From Micromonospora kangleipakensis (GTDB taxonomy: Bacteria > Actinomycetota > Actinomycetes > Mycobacteriales > Micromonosporaceae), in the NCBI RefSeq assembly GCF_004217615.1, contig NZ_SHLD01000001.1:434001-498000 (forward strand): DNA of 64,000 bases, read 5' to 3'. Under the pieces are notes generated by a model, which made no database searches, was not told the DNA's origin, and was given only the letters and a program-made list of their open reading frames with translations. The number at the start of each line of letters is the position of its first letter. Position 1 is the stretch's first letter. Position numbers and translations under genes: made by a program. Positions 29,150-40,109 of the stretch are shown piece by piece.

Positions 29150-29812
29150 TCAGCCGGTCCAGCGGTCGGACCAGGGCACGACGGTGCCGGCGCCGCCGGC
29201 GAGCACGGCCGCGTGCACGGCCCGGGCCAGCGGGCCGCCCCAGGTCGACCGGGGGCCGCCGTACGGGGCCGGCTCGCCGTCGGCGGGGCAGAGGACGGTG
29301 ACCGCGTCGGTGGGCGTGCCGGTGGCGGGCAGCCCCAGCTCCCAGATCGCCTGTGCCTTCGCCTCGGTGGCGGTGGCCACGGCGTTGACCAGCGCCGCGT
29401 CCCCGAGCCGGGCCGGGACGGACACGATGATGTTGACCGTGCCGACCCGCTGCGCGGGTGTCGCCGGGGCCGGCGCGGCGGCCCAGACCGGGGTGCCGAG
29501 CCCGACCGTCGCCCAGACCCGCACGCCGGTGTCGGCCCGGGCCACCACCTCGGCGACGTCGACCCCGGTCAGCAGCCCGACCCCGGGCCCGTCCAGGCCG
29601 AGGCCGTCGGCCAGCTCGGCCAGGTGGGCGGCCGGGTCGTCCCGGTGGTACGACATCGGCACGGTCGCGTTGACCACCCACCGCCGTACGCCGATCCCGC
29701 CGCCGAGCGGGCTGGTGCCGGCGGCCAACAGCGGCTCGGCGGCCCGCCAGACCAGCATTGGGATGTCCCACCCGTCCTCGTGACGGGTGGTCAGGAAGGG
29801 CTCGTTCAGCAC
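29150..29812 (-). CDS. cbiZ: Adenosylcobinamide amidohydrolase CbiZ
   Basis: CbiZ removes the aminopropanol linker of adenosylcobinamide for B12 salvage. The 220-residue protein shows the family signatures VGTVNIIVSVPARLGDAALV, VATATEAKAQAIWE, TGTPTDAVTVLCP and YGGPRSTWGGPLARAVH. GTG 29812 is preferred over 29860 because TAGGGT ends 7 nt before it. That leaderless arrangement leaves no room for a cobalamin riboswitch in the message, and no B12-box-like sequence is seen upstream. Confidence 0.9.
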   Translation of the reverse strand: MLNEPFLTTRHEDGWDIPMLVWRAAEPLLAAGTSPLGGGIGVRRWVVNATVPMSYHRDDPAAHLAELADGLGLDGPGVGLLTGVDVAEVVARADTGVRVWATVGLGTPVWAAAPAPATPAQRVGTVNIIVSVPARLGDAALVNAVATATEAKAQAIWELGLPATGTPTDAVTVLCPADGEPAPYGGPRSTWGGPLARAVHAAVLAGGAGTVVPWSDRWTG

Positions 29813-29819
29813 GGCACCG

Positions 29820-29825
29820 ACCCTA
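29820..29825 (-). promoter_or_regulatory. -10 box of leaderless cbiZ promoter
   Basis: TAGGGT on the minus strand, 7 nt before GTG 29812. Confidence 0.5.
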
Positions 29826-30031
29826 CGATCGAGGTGGGGACCGGCGGTGACCACCCGCACCGGGCGCGGGATGGTAGTCGTTGATCAGGTCGGGTAGGTT
29901 ACGTCCAACGATCAAGATTCCAGGGGTGCACCTCTGATTCATGCTGACGTGCGCCTAGACTGGCGGCGCGCGAGGGGATCAGCGGACGGCGGACCCGGCC
30001 GACGGACGGCACGCGCTGGCGGAGGTGCGCG

Positions 30032-30709
30032 ATGGACGAGGTACTGGCCCGCAGCGGGATCTTCCAGGGTGTCGACCCGGAGGCTGCCGAGGCGCTCGCC
30101 AAGGAGATGGAGACGATCGAGGTTCGCAAGGGCGAGATCGTCTTCAACGAGGGCGAGCCCGGCGACAGTCTCTACATCCTGCTGTCCGGCAAGATCAAGG
30201 TCGGCCGCCGCGCGGCGGACGGCCGGCAGAACCTGATCGCGGTGATGGGCCCGTCGGACATGGTCGGTGAGCTGTCGCTCTTCGACCCGGGCCCGCGTAC
30301 GGCGACGGCCACCGCGGTGACCGACACCCGGCTGGTGCGGCTGCGCAAGCAGGCGCTGCGGCCGTGGCTGAACAACCGGCCGGAGATCGCCGAGCAGCTG
30401 CTGCGGGTGCTGGCCCGCAGGCTGCGCCGGACGAACGACTCGCTGGCCGACCTGATCTTCACGGACGTGCCGGGGCGGGTCGCCAAGAACCTGCTCCAGA
30501 TGGCCGGCCGGTTCGGCACCCGGGACGGCGGCGTGCTGCGGGTGACCCACGACCTGACCCAGGAGGAGATCGCCCAGCTCGTCGGCGCCTCCCGGGAGAC
30601 CGTCAACAAGGCGCTCGCCGACTTCGCCTCGCGCGGCTGGCTGCGGCTGGACGGCAAGAGCATCATCATCCTCGACCCGGAGCGCCTGGCCCGCCGCGCG
30701 CGGGTCTGA
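30032..30709 (+). CDS. crp: Crp/Fnr-family transcriptional regulator (Rv3676 Crp-like)
   Basis: 225 residues: a cyclic-nucleotide-binding jelly roll (residues about 10-120, with [17 protein letters not shown] and [17 protein letters not shown], the phosphate-binding cassette) and a winged helix-turn-helix ([21 protein letters not shown]). It corresponds to mycobacterial Crp, a cAMP-responsive global regulator, and keeps its place near nth. GGAGGTG precedes the ATG. A TAGACT box at 29956-29961 would give a leader of about 64 nt. Confidence 0.93.
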   Translation: MDEVLARSGIFQGVDPEAAEALAKEMETIEVRKGEIVFNEGEPGDSLYILLSGKIKVGRRAADGRQNLIAVMGPSDMVGELSLFDPGPRTATATAVTDTRLVRLRKQALRPWLNNRPEIAEQLLRVLARRLRRTNDSLADLIFTDVPGRVAKNLLQMAGRFGTRDGGVLRVTHDLTQEEIAQLVGASRETVNKALADFASRGWLRLDGKSIIILDPERLARRARV

Positions 30710-30727
30710 CCGAGTCAGGACAGCATC

Positions 30728-30759
30728 GACAGGGACCGCCCTCCGGGGCGGTCCCTGTC
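30728..30759 (+). terminator. Strong terminator hairpin after crp
   Basis: A 14-bp perfect stem (30728-30741 with 30746-30759) is closed by a TCCG tetraloop, 18 nt after the crp stop, with CTCGTTCTG following. It separates crp from the next gene. Confidence 0.85.
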
Positions 30760-30820
30760 CTCGTTCTGCCCGGCGCAGAACCCCCTCGACGTCCGGCGGC
30801 CGGACGGGCACGGTGGGCTG

Positions 30821-31564
30821 ATGCTCGAACGTGTCGCCGTCCTCTCCGACATCCACGGCGCGCTGCCGGCGCTGGAGGCCGTACTGGCCGAGCCGGACGT
30901 CGCCGCCGCCGACCTGATCGTGCTCACCGGGGACATCGCCGCCGGCCCGCAGCCGGTCGAGGTGCTGGACCTGCTCGCCGCGCTGGGTGAGCGCGCCTGC
31001 TGGGTGGGCGGCAACGCCGACCGGGAACTGGTCGAGGCGCGGGCCGGCCGGCCCTCCCCGCACGACGTCTCGAACTGGGCGGCGGCGCAGCTCCGCGACG
31101 ACCAGGTCGCCCGGCTGGCCGCGCTGCCGCTGACCGTCACCCTGCCGGTCGCCGGACTGGGCGAGGTGCTCTTCTGCCACGCGACGCCGCGGGACGACGA
31201 GGAGATGGTGCTGGTCGACTCCCGGCTGGAACGCTGGGCGGAGGTCTTCGCCGGGCTGCCCGCCGAGGTCGGCACGGTGGTCTGCGGACACACCCACATG
31301 CCGTTCAGCCGGCTCGTCGACCGGCGCCTGGTGGTCAACCCGGGCAGCGTCGGCATGCCGTACGGCGGGGCGGGCGCCTGGTGGGCGCTGCTCGGCCCCG
31401 GGGTGCACCTCCGCCGGACCAGGTACGACGTGGACGCGGCCTGCGCCCGGGTGGCGGCCGAGTCGACCTACCCGGACGCCGCCGAGTGGGCCGGCGAGTA
31501 CCTCCGCTCCCAACACAGCGACGCCGACGCGCTCGCCGTCTTCGGCCCCGGCGACGGCCGCTGA
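30821..31564 (+). CDS. Calcineurin-like metallophosphoesterase (YfcE/MJ0936 type)
   Basis: 247 residues with the di-metal motifs LSDIHGALPAL, LTGDIAAGP, VGGNADRE, VCGHTHMPF and VNPGSVGMP. This subgroup includes small phosphodiesterases; the actual substrate is not predictable. It follows the crp terminator and precedes a 380-bp non-coding stretch. Confidence 0.88.
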   Translation: MLERVAVLSDIHGALPALEAVLAEPDVAAADLIVLTGDIAAGPQPVEVLDLLAALGERACWVGGNADRELVEARAGRPSPHDVSNWAAAQLRDDQVARLAALPLTVTLPVAGLGEVLFCHATPRDDEEMVLVDSRLERWAEVFAGLPAEVGTVVCGHTHMPFSRLVDRRLVVNPGSVGMPYGGAGAWWALLGPGVHLRRTRYDVDAACARVAAESTYPDAAEWAGEYLRSQHSDADALAVFGPGDGR

Positions 31565-31730
31565 ACGACGCCGGGGCCGGCCCTCGGATCGCCGGGGCGG
31601 CCGCCGCAGCGCGGACTCCTGCCGCGCGGGTGCCGGCCGGTGTGCGGGTGCCGGCCGTGCGGGCAGGTCCAGGGACCTGGCAGCCAGGCCGCTCCCTCGC
31701 CGACCGGCACCCGAACTTCCGCTGTCAGCG

Positions 31731-31829
31731 TCCTTTGGAGCTGAATCGTCTGCGACATCGCGGCGGCACCGTCGAGGGCGCCCCCGCCCGCCAGGCCGGT
31801 GAATCGTCTACGACATCAGCTCCAAAGGA
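31731..31829. repeat. 99-bp palindromic element
   Basis: TCCTTTGGAGCTGA (31731-31744) is perfectly inverted as TCAGCTCCAAAGGA (31816-31829). Adjacent to the arms is a 17-bp near-identical direct repeat, GAATCGTCTGCGACATC (31743-31759) and GAATCGTCTACGACATC (31801-31817), one mismatch. It sits in the 380-bp gap 31565-31944, which has no gene. The structure suggests a MITE-like or REP-like dispersed element upstream of the TetR operon. Confidence 0.7.
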
Positions 31830-31892
31830 AGGCCCCAGCACCATCGCCGCCCGGACAGCCATCCGCCCGGCACCGGGCGTCACCGCTGAGTC

Positions 31893-31938
31893 GACTGAAA
31901 AAGTCAGTCTTGACTGTTTGTTTCGAGGGCGGCACGCT
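31893..31938 (+). promoter_or_regulatory. TetR promoter with overlapping operator
   Basis: TTGACT (31910-31915) as -35, a 17-bp spacer and CACGCT (31933-31938) as -10 lie 6 nt before GTG 31945. CAGTC-TT-GACTG (31905-31916) is a perfect inverted repeat covering the -35, and GACT...AGTC (31893-31905) adds a second half-site pair. TetR binding here would block its own promoter. Confidence 0.6.
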
Positions 31939-31944
31939 GTCCCC

Positions 31945-32610
31945 GTGCCCGCCGCATCGACCCGCGTCCCCCAACAGGAGCGCAGCCGCGCCACCCAGGC
32001 CCGGCTGCTGGAGGCGACCGTCGAGTGCCTGGTCGAGCACGGCTGGTCCGGCACCACGACCACCGTGGTGGCCGCCCGGGCCGGCGTCTCCCGCGGCGCC
32101 CAGCTGCACCACTACCCCACCAAGGCCGCCCTGGTCACCGCCGCCGTCGCCCACCTCACCGAACGCCGGGCGGCGGAGCTGCGCACCGAGGCGGACGCCC
32201 TGCCCGCCGGCCCGCAGCGGCTGGACCGGGTGATCGACCTGCTCGGCGCGGCCTTCACCGGGCCGCTCTTCGTCGCCGCCCTCGAACTCTGGGTGGCCGC
32301 CCGCACCGACGCCGAGCTGCGCGCCGCCCTGGTGCCGCTGGAGGCCCGGGTGGGCCGCGAGATGCACCGGCTGACCGTCGAGCTGCTCGGGGTGGACGAG
32401 CGCCGCCCCGGCGTCCGGGAGGCCGTGCAGGCCACCCTCGACCTGCTCCGCGGGCTGGGCGTGGCCAACCTGCTCAGCGACGACTCGCCCCGCCGCACCG
32501 CCCTCCTGCACACCTGGAAACGCCAGCTCGCCGTCCTGCTCGCCCCGAACCCCGGATCGCCGGACGCGGTGCCACCGGCGACCGGCGGCCCGGGACGCGC
32601 GGGGCCCTGA
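31945..32610 (+). CDS. TetR-family transcriptional regulator of the acyl-CoA operon
   Basis: 221 residues with an N-terminal TetR helix-turn-helix (ATQARLLEATVECLVEHGWSG, TTVVAARAGVSRGAQLHHYP, residues about 12-60) and a helical ligand-binding domain. GTG 31945 is fixed by a promoter 6 nt upstream; the longer open frame includes the palindromic element. The gene heads a co-directional run of acyl-CoA metabolism genes, so an acyl-CoA ligand is plausible. Confidence 0.88.
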   Translation: MPAASTRVPQQERSRATQARLLEATVECLVEHGWSGTTTTVVAARAGVSRGAQLHHYPTKAALVTAAVAHLTERRAAELRTEADALPAGPQRLDRVIDLLGAAFTGPLFVAALELWVAARTDAELRAALVPLEARVGREMHRLTVELLGVDERRPGVREAVQATLDLLRGLGVANLLSDDSPRRTALLHTWKRQLAVLLAPNPGSPDAVPPATGGPGRAGP

Positions 32611-32650
32611 CCCGAACGCCCTGACCGGCACACCCCCGCCCGGAGGCACC

Positions 32651-33496
32651 ATGGTCGACCTGCTCGCACTGCTCGCGGATCTCGCCGCCGAATCCGACCA
32701 GCTCGACGCCCTCGTCGCCGGGCTGCCACCCGAGGGCTGGGCGCGGCCGACACCCGCCCCCGGGTGGACGATCGCCCACCAGATCGCCCACCTGGCCTGG
32801 ACCGACCACGTGGCCCGGCTCGCCGCCACCGACGCCGAGGCCTTCTACGCCTCGGTCCTCTCGGCGCCCGACCCGGCCCGGCTGGTCGACGACGGGGCCG
32901 AGTCGTTCCTCGCCCCGCCCGCCGAGCTGCTGGCCCGCTGGCGGGACGGCCGGGCGGCGCTCGCGTCGGCCCTCGCCGCCGTGCCGCCCGGGGAGAAGGT
33001 GCCCTGGTACGGCACCCGGATGTCGCCCGCCTCGATGGTCACCGCCCGGATCATGGAGACCTGGGCGCACGCCGAGGACGTCGCCGACACGCTCGGCGTC
33101 ACCCGCCCGGCCACCGCCCGCCTGCGCCACATCGCCCACCTCGGCTTCCGTACCCTCGGACACGGCTTCGCCGCCCACGGCCGGCCGGCGCCGACCGCGC
33201 CGGTGCGGGTCGAGCTGACCGCACCCCACGGCGACACCTGGACCTTCGGGCCGGCGGACGCCGCCGACCGGGTCACCGGGCCCGCGCTGGACTTCTGCCT
33301 GCTGGTCACCCAGCGCCGCCACCGCGCCGACCTGTCCCTGGTCGCCACCGGTCCGATCGCCGACGAGTGGCTGGACGTGGCCCAGGCCTTCGCCGGCCCA
33401 CCCGGGGCCGGCCGCGAGCCGACGACCGCACCGCCCGACGGCGGCCGGGCGACCGCCCTACCGGACGGGGACGCGCGCGCCGGGGCGACGCCGTGA
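32651..33496 (+). CDS. TIGR03084-family protein (DinB/mycothiol maleylpyruvate isomerase-like)
   Basis: 281 residues. The first 140 form a DinB-like four-helix bundle with GWTIAHQIAHLAWTDHVARL and MSPASMVTARIMETWAHAEDV; the conserved histidines and glutamate resemble the metal site of mycothiol-dependent enzymes. The family is typically linked with acyl-CoA carboxylase and AtuA genes in actinobacteria, as here. The C-terminal 30 residues are low-complexity. It overlaps the next gene by 4 bp (GTGA). Confidence 0.8.
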   Translation: MVDLLALLADLAAESDQLDALVAGLPPEGWARPTPAPGWTIAHQIAHLAWTDHVARLAATDAEAFYASVLSAPDPARLVDDGAESFLAPPAELLARWRDGRAALASALAAVPPGEKVPWYGTRMSPASMVTARIMETWAHAEDVADTLGVTRPATARLRHIAHLGFRTLGHGFAAHGRPAPTAPVRVELTAPHGDTWTFGPADAADRVTGPALDFCLLVTQRRHRADLSLVATGPIADEWLDVAQAFAGPPGAGREPTTAPPDGGRATALPDGDARAGATP

Positions 33497-35202
33497 GCGG
33501 CGTGCTGCGGATCGGCAACGCCTCCGGCTTCTACGGCGACCGGTTCACCGCCTGGCGGGAGATGCTCGACGGTGGCGAGCTGGACGTGCTGACCGGGGAC
33601 TACCTGGCCGAGCTGACCATGCTGATCCTCGGCCGGGACCGGCTGCGCGACCCCGCCCTCGGGTACGCGAGGACCCTCCTCCGCCAGCTCGAAGGCTGCC
33701 TCGGCACCGCGCTCGACCGGGGCGTGCGGATCGTGACCAACGCCGGCGGCCTCAACCCGGCCGGCCTGGCCGCCGCGCTCGGCTCGCTCGCCGACCGGCT
33801 CGGTCTCACCGTGCGGATCGGGTACGTCGAGGGCGACGCCCTGCAACGTCCGGACGCGCTCACCGCCAACGCCTACCTCGGCGCGTTCGGCATCGCCGCC
33901 TGCCTGGACGCCGGGGCGGACGTGGTGGTCACCGGCCGGGTCACCGACGCCTCGCTGGCGGTCGGGCCGGCGATCGCCCGCTTCGGCTGGGGCCGCGACG
34001 ACCTCGACGCGCTGGCCGGGGCGACTGTCGCCGGGCACCTGATCGAGTGCGGGGCGCAGGTCACCGGCGGCAACTTCAGCTTCTTCACCGAGCTGCCCGA
34101 CGGCGGGCACCGGCCCGGCTTCCCGATCGCGGAGCTGCACCCGGACGGCTCCTCGGTGCTCACCAAGCATCCCGGCACCGGCGGCGCGGTCACCGTGGAG
34201 ACGGTCATCGCCCAGCTGCTCTACGAGGTGGGCGGGCCGGCGTACCTGGGGCCGGACGTGGTGACCCGGCTGGACACGGTCAGCCTGACCGCCGACGGGC
34301 CCGACCGGGTCCGCGTCTCCGGCGTCCGGGGCACGCCGCCGCCGGACACCCTGAAGGTGGGCGTCAACAACCTGGGCGGCTTCCGCAACTCGATGACCTT
34401 CGTGCTCTGCGGGCTGGACATCCCGGCCAAGGCGGCCCTGGTCCGGGGGCAGCTCGAGGAGGCGGTCGGCAAGGAGGGGCTGGAGTTCACCCTGGCCCGC
34501 ACCGACCACCCGGACGCCACGGAGACCGAGGCGGCGAGCGCGCTGCTGCACGTACACCTGCGTGACGGTGACAAGGCACGGACCGGGCGGGCCTTCTCGG
34601 CGGCCGCGGTGGAGCTGGCGCTGGCCTCCTACCCGGGCTGCACGCTGACCACCCTGCCCGGCGACGCCACCCCCTACGGCGTCTTCACCGCTGATTTCGT
34701 GCCGCAGGACGCGGTCGCGCACGTCGCCGTGCTGCCCGGCGGCGAGCGGGTGCCGATCGCCCCGCCGGTCCGCACCGCGCACGCCGTCGAGGAAGTTCCG
34801 CCCCCGGCCCCCGATCCGCTGCCGGTGGCCGGGCCGACCCGGCGGGGGCCGCTCGGTGAGCTGGTCGGGGCGCGGTCCGGGGACAAGGGCGGCGACGCGA
34901 ACCTGGGCGTCTGGGCGCGCACCGACGCGACCTGGGCCTGGCTCCGCGGCTGGCTCACCGTCGAGCGGCTGGCCTGGCTGTTGCCGGAGACCGCCGCGCT
35001 GACCGTCGAGCGGTACGAGCTGCCGAACCTGCGGGCGGTCAACTTCGTGGTCCGGGGGCTGCTCGGCCAGGGGGTGGCCGCCTCCACCCGGTTCGACCCG
35101 CAGGCCAAGGCGCTCGGCGAGCTGCTCCGCTCCCAGGTCGTCGACCTGCCCGCCGATCTGCCGCCCGCACCGGCGGCCCAGCCCGGGGAGGTGGGCGCGT
35201 GA
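33493..35202 (+). CDS. AtuA-family protein (DUF1446), acyclic terpene utilization-like
   Basis: 569 residues. The N-terminal 440 carry DUF1446 hallmarks (IGNASGFYGDR, IVTNAGGLNPAGLAAAL, DVVVTGRVTDASLAVGP, IECGAQVTGGNFSFF). The C-terminal segment (GELVGARSGDKGGDANLGVWAR) is the AtuA-like small domain, often a separate gene. AtuA is required for citronellol/geraniol breakdown in Pseudomonas, but its biochemistry is not established. The GTG start overlaps the preceding stop; the open frame back to 32764 is a shadow. Confidence 0.85.
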   Translation: MSGVLRIGNASGFYGDRFTAWREMLDGGELDVLTGDYLAELTMLILGRDRLRDPALGYARTLLRQLEGCLGTALDRGVRIVTNAGGLNPAGLAAALGSLADRLGLTVRIGYVEGDALQRPDALTANAYLGAFGIAACLDAGADVVVTGRVTDASLAVGPAIARFGWGRDDLDALAGATVAGHLIECGAQVTGGNFSFFTELPDGGHRPGFPIAELHPDGSSVLTKHPGTGGAVTVETVIAQLLYEVGGPAYLGPDVVTRLDTVSLTADGPDRVRVSGVRGTPPPDTLKVGVNNLGGFRNSMTFVLCGLDIPAKAALVRGQLEEAVGKEGLEFTLARTDHPDATETEAASALLHVHLRDGDKARTGRAFSAAAVELALASYPGCTLTTLPGDATPYGVFTADFVPQDAVAHVAVLPGGERVPIAPPVRTAHAVEEVPPPAPDPLPVAGPTRRGPLGELVGARSGDKGGDANLGVWARTDATWAWLRGWLTVERLAWLLPETAALTVERYELPNLRAVNFVVRGLLGQGVAASTRFDPQAKALGELLRSQVVDLPADLPPAPAAQPGEVGA

Positions 35203-36334
35203 CCATTATGGACACCCCCGAGCGGCGGCAGCTCCGCGAGCTGACCCGGGCCTTCGTGACCCGGGAGGTGCTGCCGCACCTGGCCGACTGGGAGCGGGCC
35301 GGCGAGGTGCCCCGGTCGCTGCACGAGACGGCGGCGAAGATCGGACTGCTCGGCGTCGGCTTCGCCGAGTCGGTCGGCGGCAGCGGCGGTGACCTGCTCG
35401 ACTCGATCATCGTCACCGAGGAGATCATCCGCTCGGGCGGCTCGTCCGGGCTGGTCGCGGCCCTGTTCACCCACGGCATCGCGCTCCCGCACATGGTGGC
35501 CTCGGGTGACGCCGACCTCATCGAGCGGTATGTGCGGCCGACCCTGGCCGGGACAATGATCGGCGCGCTGGCGATCACCGAGCCGGACGGCGGTTCGGAC
35601 GTCGCCTCGATCCGCACCACCGCTCGCCGGGACGGCGACCACTACGTGGTGAACGGTTCGAAGACCTACATCACCAGCGGGATCCGGGCCGACTTCGTCA
35701 CCACCGCGGTCTGCACCGACTTCCCCGGCAGCGGCCAGCTCAGCCTGCTGGTGATCGAGAAGGGCACGCCCGGCTTCACCGTCGGGCGGCGGCTGGAGAA
35801 GCTGGGCTGGCACTGCTCGGACACCGCCGAGCTCTCCTTCGTGGACGTCCGGGTCCCCGTGGCGAACCTGATCGGCGCGGAGGACACCGGCTTCCTGGCG
35901 ATCATGCAGCACTTCGCCGCCGAGCGGCTCTCGCTGGCCACCCAGGCGTACGCGACCGCGCAGCGCTGCGTGGAGCTGGCCACGCGCTGGTGCCGGGACC
36001 GGTCCACGTTCGGGCGGACGCTGGCCAGCCGGCAGCTGATCCGGCACCGGCTGGCCGAGATGTACACCCGGGCCGAGGCCGCCCGGACGTACGTGCACGA
36101 GGTGGCCGCCCGGGTCGCGGCCGGTGAGCCGGTGGTGACCGAGGTGGCGATGGCGAAGAACGTCGCGGTGGCCGCCTGCGACCACGTGGTCGACCAGGCG
36201 CTGCAGCTGCACGGCGGCTTCGGCTACCTGCGCGACGCCGAGGTGGAACGGCACTACCGGGACGCCCGGATCCTCGGCATCGGCGGCGGCACCACCGAGA
36301 TCATGAACGAGATCATCGCGAAGGGCATGGGCCT

Positions 36335-36338
<4 letters not shown>
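35199..36338 (+). CDS. Acyl-CoA dehydrogenase
   Basis: 379-residue FAD enzyme forming a 2,3-double bond in a branched or terpenoid acyl-CoA. It contains the FAD motifs ITEPDGGSDVASIRTTA and YVVNGSKTYITSG, QLHGGFGYLRDAEVERHYRDA and the terminal IGGGTTEIMNEIIAKGMGL. GTG start overlaps the AtuA gene by 4 bp and the stop overlaps the carboxylase gene by 4 bp, so the three are translationally coupled. Confidence 0.9.
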
Positions 36339-37936
<1,598 letters not shown>

Positions 37937-37938
37937 CC

Positions 37939-38003
37939 GTGAGCGCGAGGAACGCAGCGAAGCGGAGTCCCGCGGTCGCGAACGAAAGGCAGGCTCAGCG
38001 CGC
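37939..38003 (+). repeat. Possible dispersed spacer sequence between carboxylase subunits
   Basis: The gap between the two carboxylase genes begins GTGAGCGCGAGGAACGCAGC, a purine-rich GAGCG/CAGCG string resembling spacer sequences remembered as common in Micromonosporaceae intergenic regions. AAAGGCAGG near its end may serve as the Shine-Dalgarno for the alpha subunit. Dispersal in this genome cannot be tested from one copy. Confidence 0.3.
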
Positions 38004-40109
38004 ATGATCACCAAACTGCTGGTCGCGAACCGGGGCGAGATCGCCCGCCGGGTCTTCGCCACCTGCCGGGCGCTCGGCATCGCGACCGTCGCCGTGCACT
38101 CCGACGCCGACGCCGACGCGCCCTTCGTCGCCGAGGCCGACCAGGCGGTCCGCCTGCCGGGGAACACGCCGGCCGAGACGTACCTGCGGATCGACCTGAT
38201 CCTGAACGCGGCCCGCAGGACCGGCGCGGGCGCCGTCCACCCGGGCTACGGCTTCCTCGCCGAGAACGCCGAGTTCGCGGCGGCGGTGACCGACGCGGGG
38301 CTGACCTGGGTGGGGCCGCCGGCCAAGGCGATCGCCGCGATGGGCGACAAGATGGAGGCGAAGGCGCTGCTCGCCGAGGCGGGCGTGCCGATGCTGCCGA
38401 CCTGGACCGACGCGGACGAGATCACCGACTTCCCGGTGCTGGTCAAGGCGTCCGCCGGGGGCGGCGGCCGCGGGATGCGCATCGTCCGCGACCCCGCCGG
38501 GCTGGCCGAGGCCGTGGCCTCCGCGCGGCGCGAGGCGGCCGGCGCGTTCGGCGACGGCACGGTCTTCGTCGAGCGGTACGTCGAGCGCGGGCGCCACGTC
38601 GAGGTGCAGATCTTCGGCGACACCCTCGGCACGGTGGTGGCGCTCGGCGAGCGGGACTGCTCCGTCCAGCGCCGGCACCAGAAGGTCGTCGAGGAGGCCC
38701 CCGCCGTTGTCGCGCCGGAGCTGCGGCAACGGCTGCACGAGGCCGCGGTGGCCGCCGGCCGGGCCGTCGACTACGTCGGCGCGGGCACGGTGGAGTTCCT
38801 GCTCGCCCCGACCGGGGAGTTCTTCTTCCTGGAGATGAACACCCGGCTCCAGGTGGAGCACCCGGTCACCGAGGCGGTCACCGGGCTGGACCTGGTCCGG
38901 CTGCAACTGCTGGTCGCCGAGGGCGAGCCGCTGCCGTCGGCGGCCACCCCGCCGACCGACGGCCACGCGATCGAGGTACGCCTCTGCGCCGAGGACCCCG
39001 GCCAGGACTTCCGCCCGGCCACCGGCACCCTGCACCGCTTCGCCGTCCCCCGGGTGACCGGCGCCTTCGCCCCGACGAAGGGGCTGCGACTGGACTCGGG
39101 CGTGGTGGACGGCTCGGTGGTGGGCGTGCACTACGACTCGATGCTGGCCAAGGTGATCGCCTGGGCGCCGACCCGCGCCGAGGCGGCCCGGGCCCTCGCC
39201 GGCGCGCTGGCCGGGGCCGAACTCCACGGCGTCACCACCAACCGCGACCTCCTGGTCCGGGTCCTGCGCAGCCCCGAATTCGGGGCCGTGGAGATCGACA
39301 CCGGCTTCCTGGACCGGCACGAGGAGGTCTTCGCCCCGCTGCTGCCGGCCGAGCAGGTCCCGTTGGCCGCCCTCGCCGCCGCGCTGGCCTCGGCCGCCGG
39401 CCGGCGCGCGGAGGCGACCGTGCTCGCCGGACTCCCGTCGGGCTGGCGGAACGTGCCGGCGTTCCCGCAGGTCGCCCGCTTCGCCGGACCGAACGGCGAG
39501 ATCGAGGTCCGCTACCGGCTGGACCGGACGGGCGGGCTGGCGGAGTGGGCCACCGTCCCACCGCTCGTCACCTCCGGTGCGGCTGCCGGGAACGGCGGGC
39601 CCGGCGAGGCGGCCGACCCGGACGCGGCCGACCTCCGGACCGCCGGAGAGCCGTCGACCATCGCGCTGGTGACGGTCACCCAGGGCCGGGTGGCGCTGGA
39701 CGTCGACGGGGTGCGGTGGGTGGTCCGCGTACACCGGGTGGGGTCGGAGATCTTCGTGGACGGCTCGGACGGGGCGGCGAGCCTGGTCGAGCTGCCCCGT
39801 TTCCCGCTGCCCATCGCGGAGCTGGCCGCCGGGTCGCTGCTCGCGCCGCTGCCCGGCGCGGTGACCCGGGTGCACGTCCAGGTCGGCCAGCGGGTCGCCG
39901 CCGGTGAGCTGCTGCTGACCCTGGAAGCGATGAAGCTCGAACATCCCGTGCTCGCCCCGACCGACGGTGTGGTCGCCGAGCTGCCGGTGCCGGCCGGCGG
40001 CCAGGTGGAGACCGGTGCCGTGCTGGCCGTTATCGACAACTCCAGCTCGGCGCGTCTTACGCCGCGCCGCGACCCGGAGCCGTCGAACCCCGAGGAGGAC
40101 CCGCGATGA
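38004..40109 (+). CDS. Acyl-CoA carboxylase alpha subunit (biotin carboxylase + BCCP)
   Basis: 701 residues. Biotin carboxylase domain (residues about 1-445): KLLVANRGEIARRVFATCR, HPGYGFLAENAEFA, the ATP-grasp glycine loop ASAGGGGRGMRI, and the catalytic EMNTRLQVEHPVTE. A variable BT-like linker follows. The C-terminal biotinyl domain has LTLEAMKLEHP, whose lysine carries biotin. Together with the upstream beta subunit it makes a complete carboxylase of MccA/AtuF type. Confidence 0.93.
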   Translation: MITKLLVANRGEIARRVFATCRALGIATVAVHSDADADAPFVAEADQAVRLPGNTPAETYLRIDLILNAARRTGAGAVHPGYGFLAENAEFAAAVTDAGLTWVGPPAKAIAAMGDKMEAKALLAEAGVPMLPTWTDADEITDFPVLVKASAGGGGRGMRIVRDPAGLAEAVASARREAAGAFGDGTVFVERYVERGRHVEVQIFGDTLGTVVALGERDCSVQRRHQKVVEEAPAVVAPELRQRLHEAAVAAGRAVDYVGAGTVEFLLAPTGEFFFLEMNTRLQVEHPVTEAVTGLDLVRLQLLVAEGEPLPSAATPPTDGHAIEVRLCAEDPGQDFRPATGTLHRFAVPRVTGAFAPTKGLRLDSGVVDGSVVGVHYDSMLAKVIAWAPTRAEAARALAGALAGAELHGVTTNRDLLVRVLRSPEFGAVEIDTGFLDRHEEVFAPLLPAEQVPLAALAAALASAAGRRAEATVLAGLPSGWRNVPAFPQVARFAGPNGEIEVRYRLDRTGGLAEWATVPPLVTSGAAAGNGGPGEAADPDAADLRTAGEPSTIALVTVTQGRVALDVDGVRWVVRVHRVGSEIFVDGSDGAASLVELPRFPLPIAELAAGSLLAPLPGAVTRVHVQVGQRVAAGELLLTLEAMKLEHPVLAPTDGVVAELPVPAGGQVETGAVLAVIDNSSSARLTPRRDPEPSNPEEDPR

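Noticed and set aside
27882..29771. CapA-like protein starting at 29771 (629 residues)
   Set aside because: The upstream part is antisense to cbiZ; a lipoprotein signal and -10 box mark ATG 29060 as the start.
29925..29932. GGTGCACC palindrome upstream of crp as a Crp site
   Set aside because: It does not match the TGTGA-N6-TCACA consensus and an 8-bp palindrome is expected by chance.
29813..30031. Cobalamin riboswitch upstream of cbiZ
   Set aside because: The -10 box lies 7 nt before the start codon, leaving no leader, and no B12-box-like sequence is visible.
32764..33492. N-terminal extension of the AtuA-family protein
   Set aside because: This stretch is another frame of the TIGR03084 gene and is Arg/Pro-rich; GTG 33493 in a GTGA overlap is the real start.
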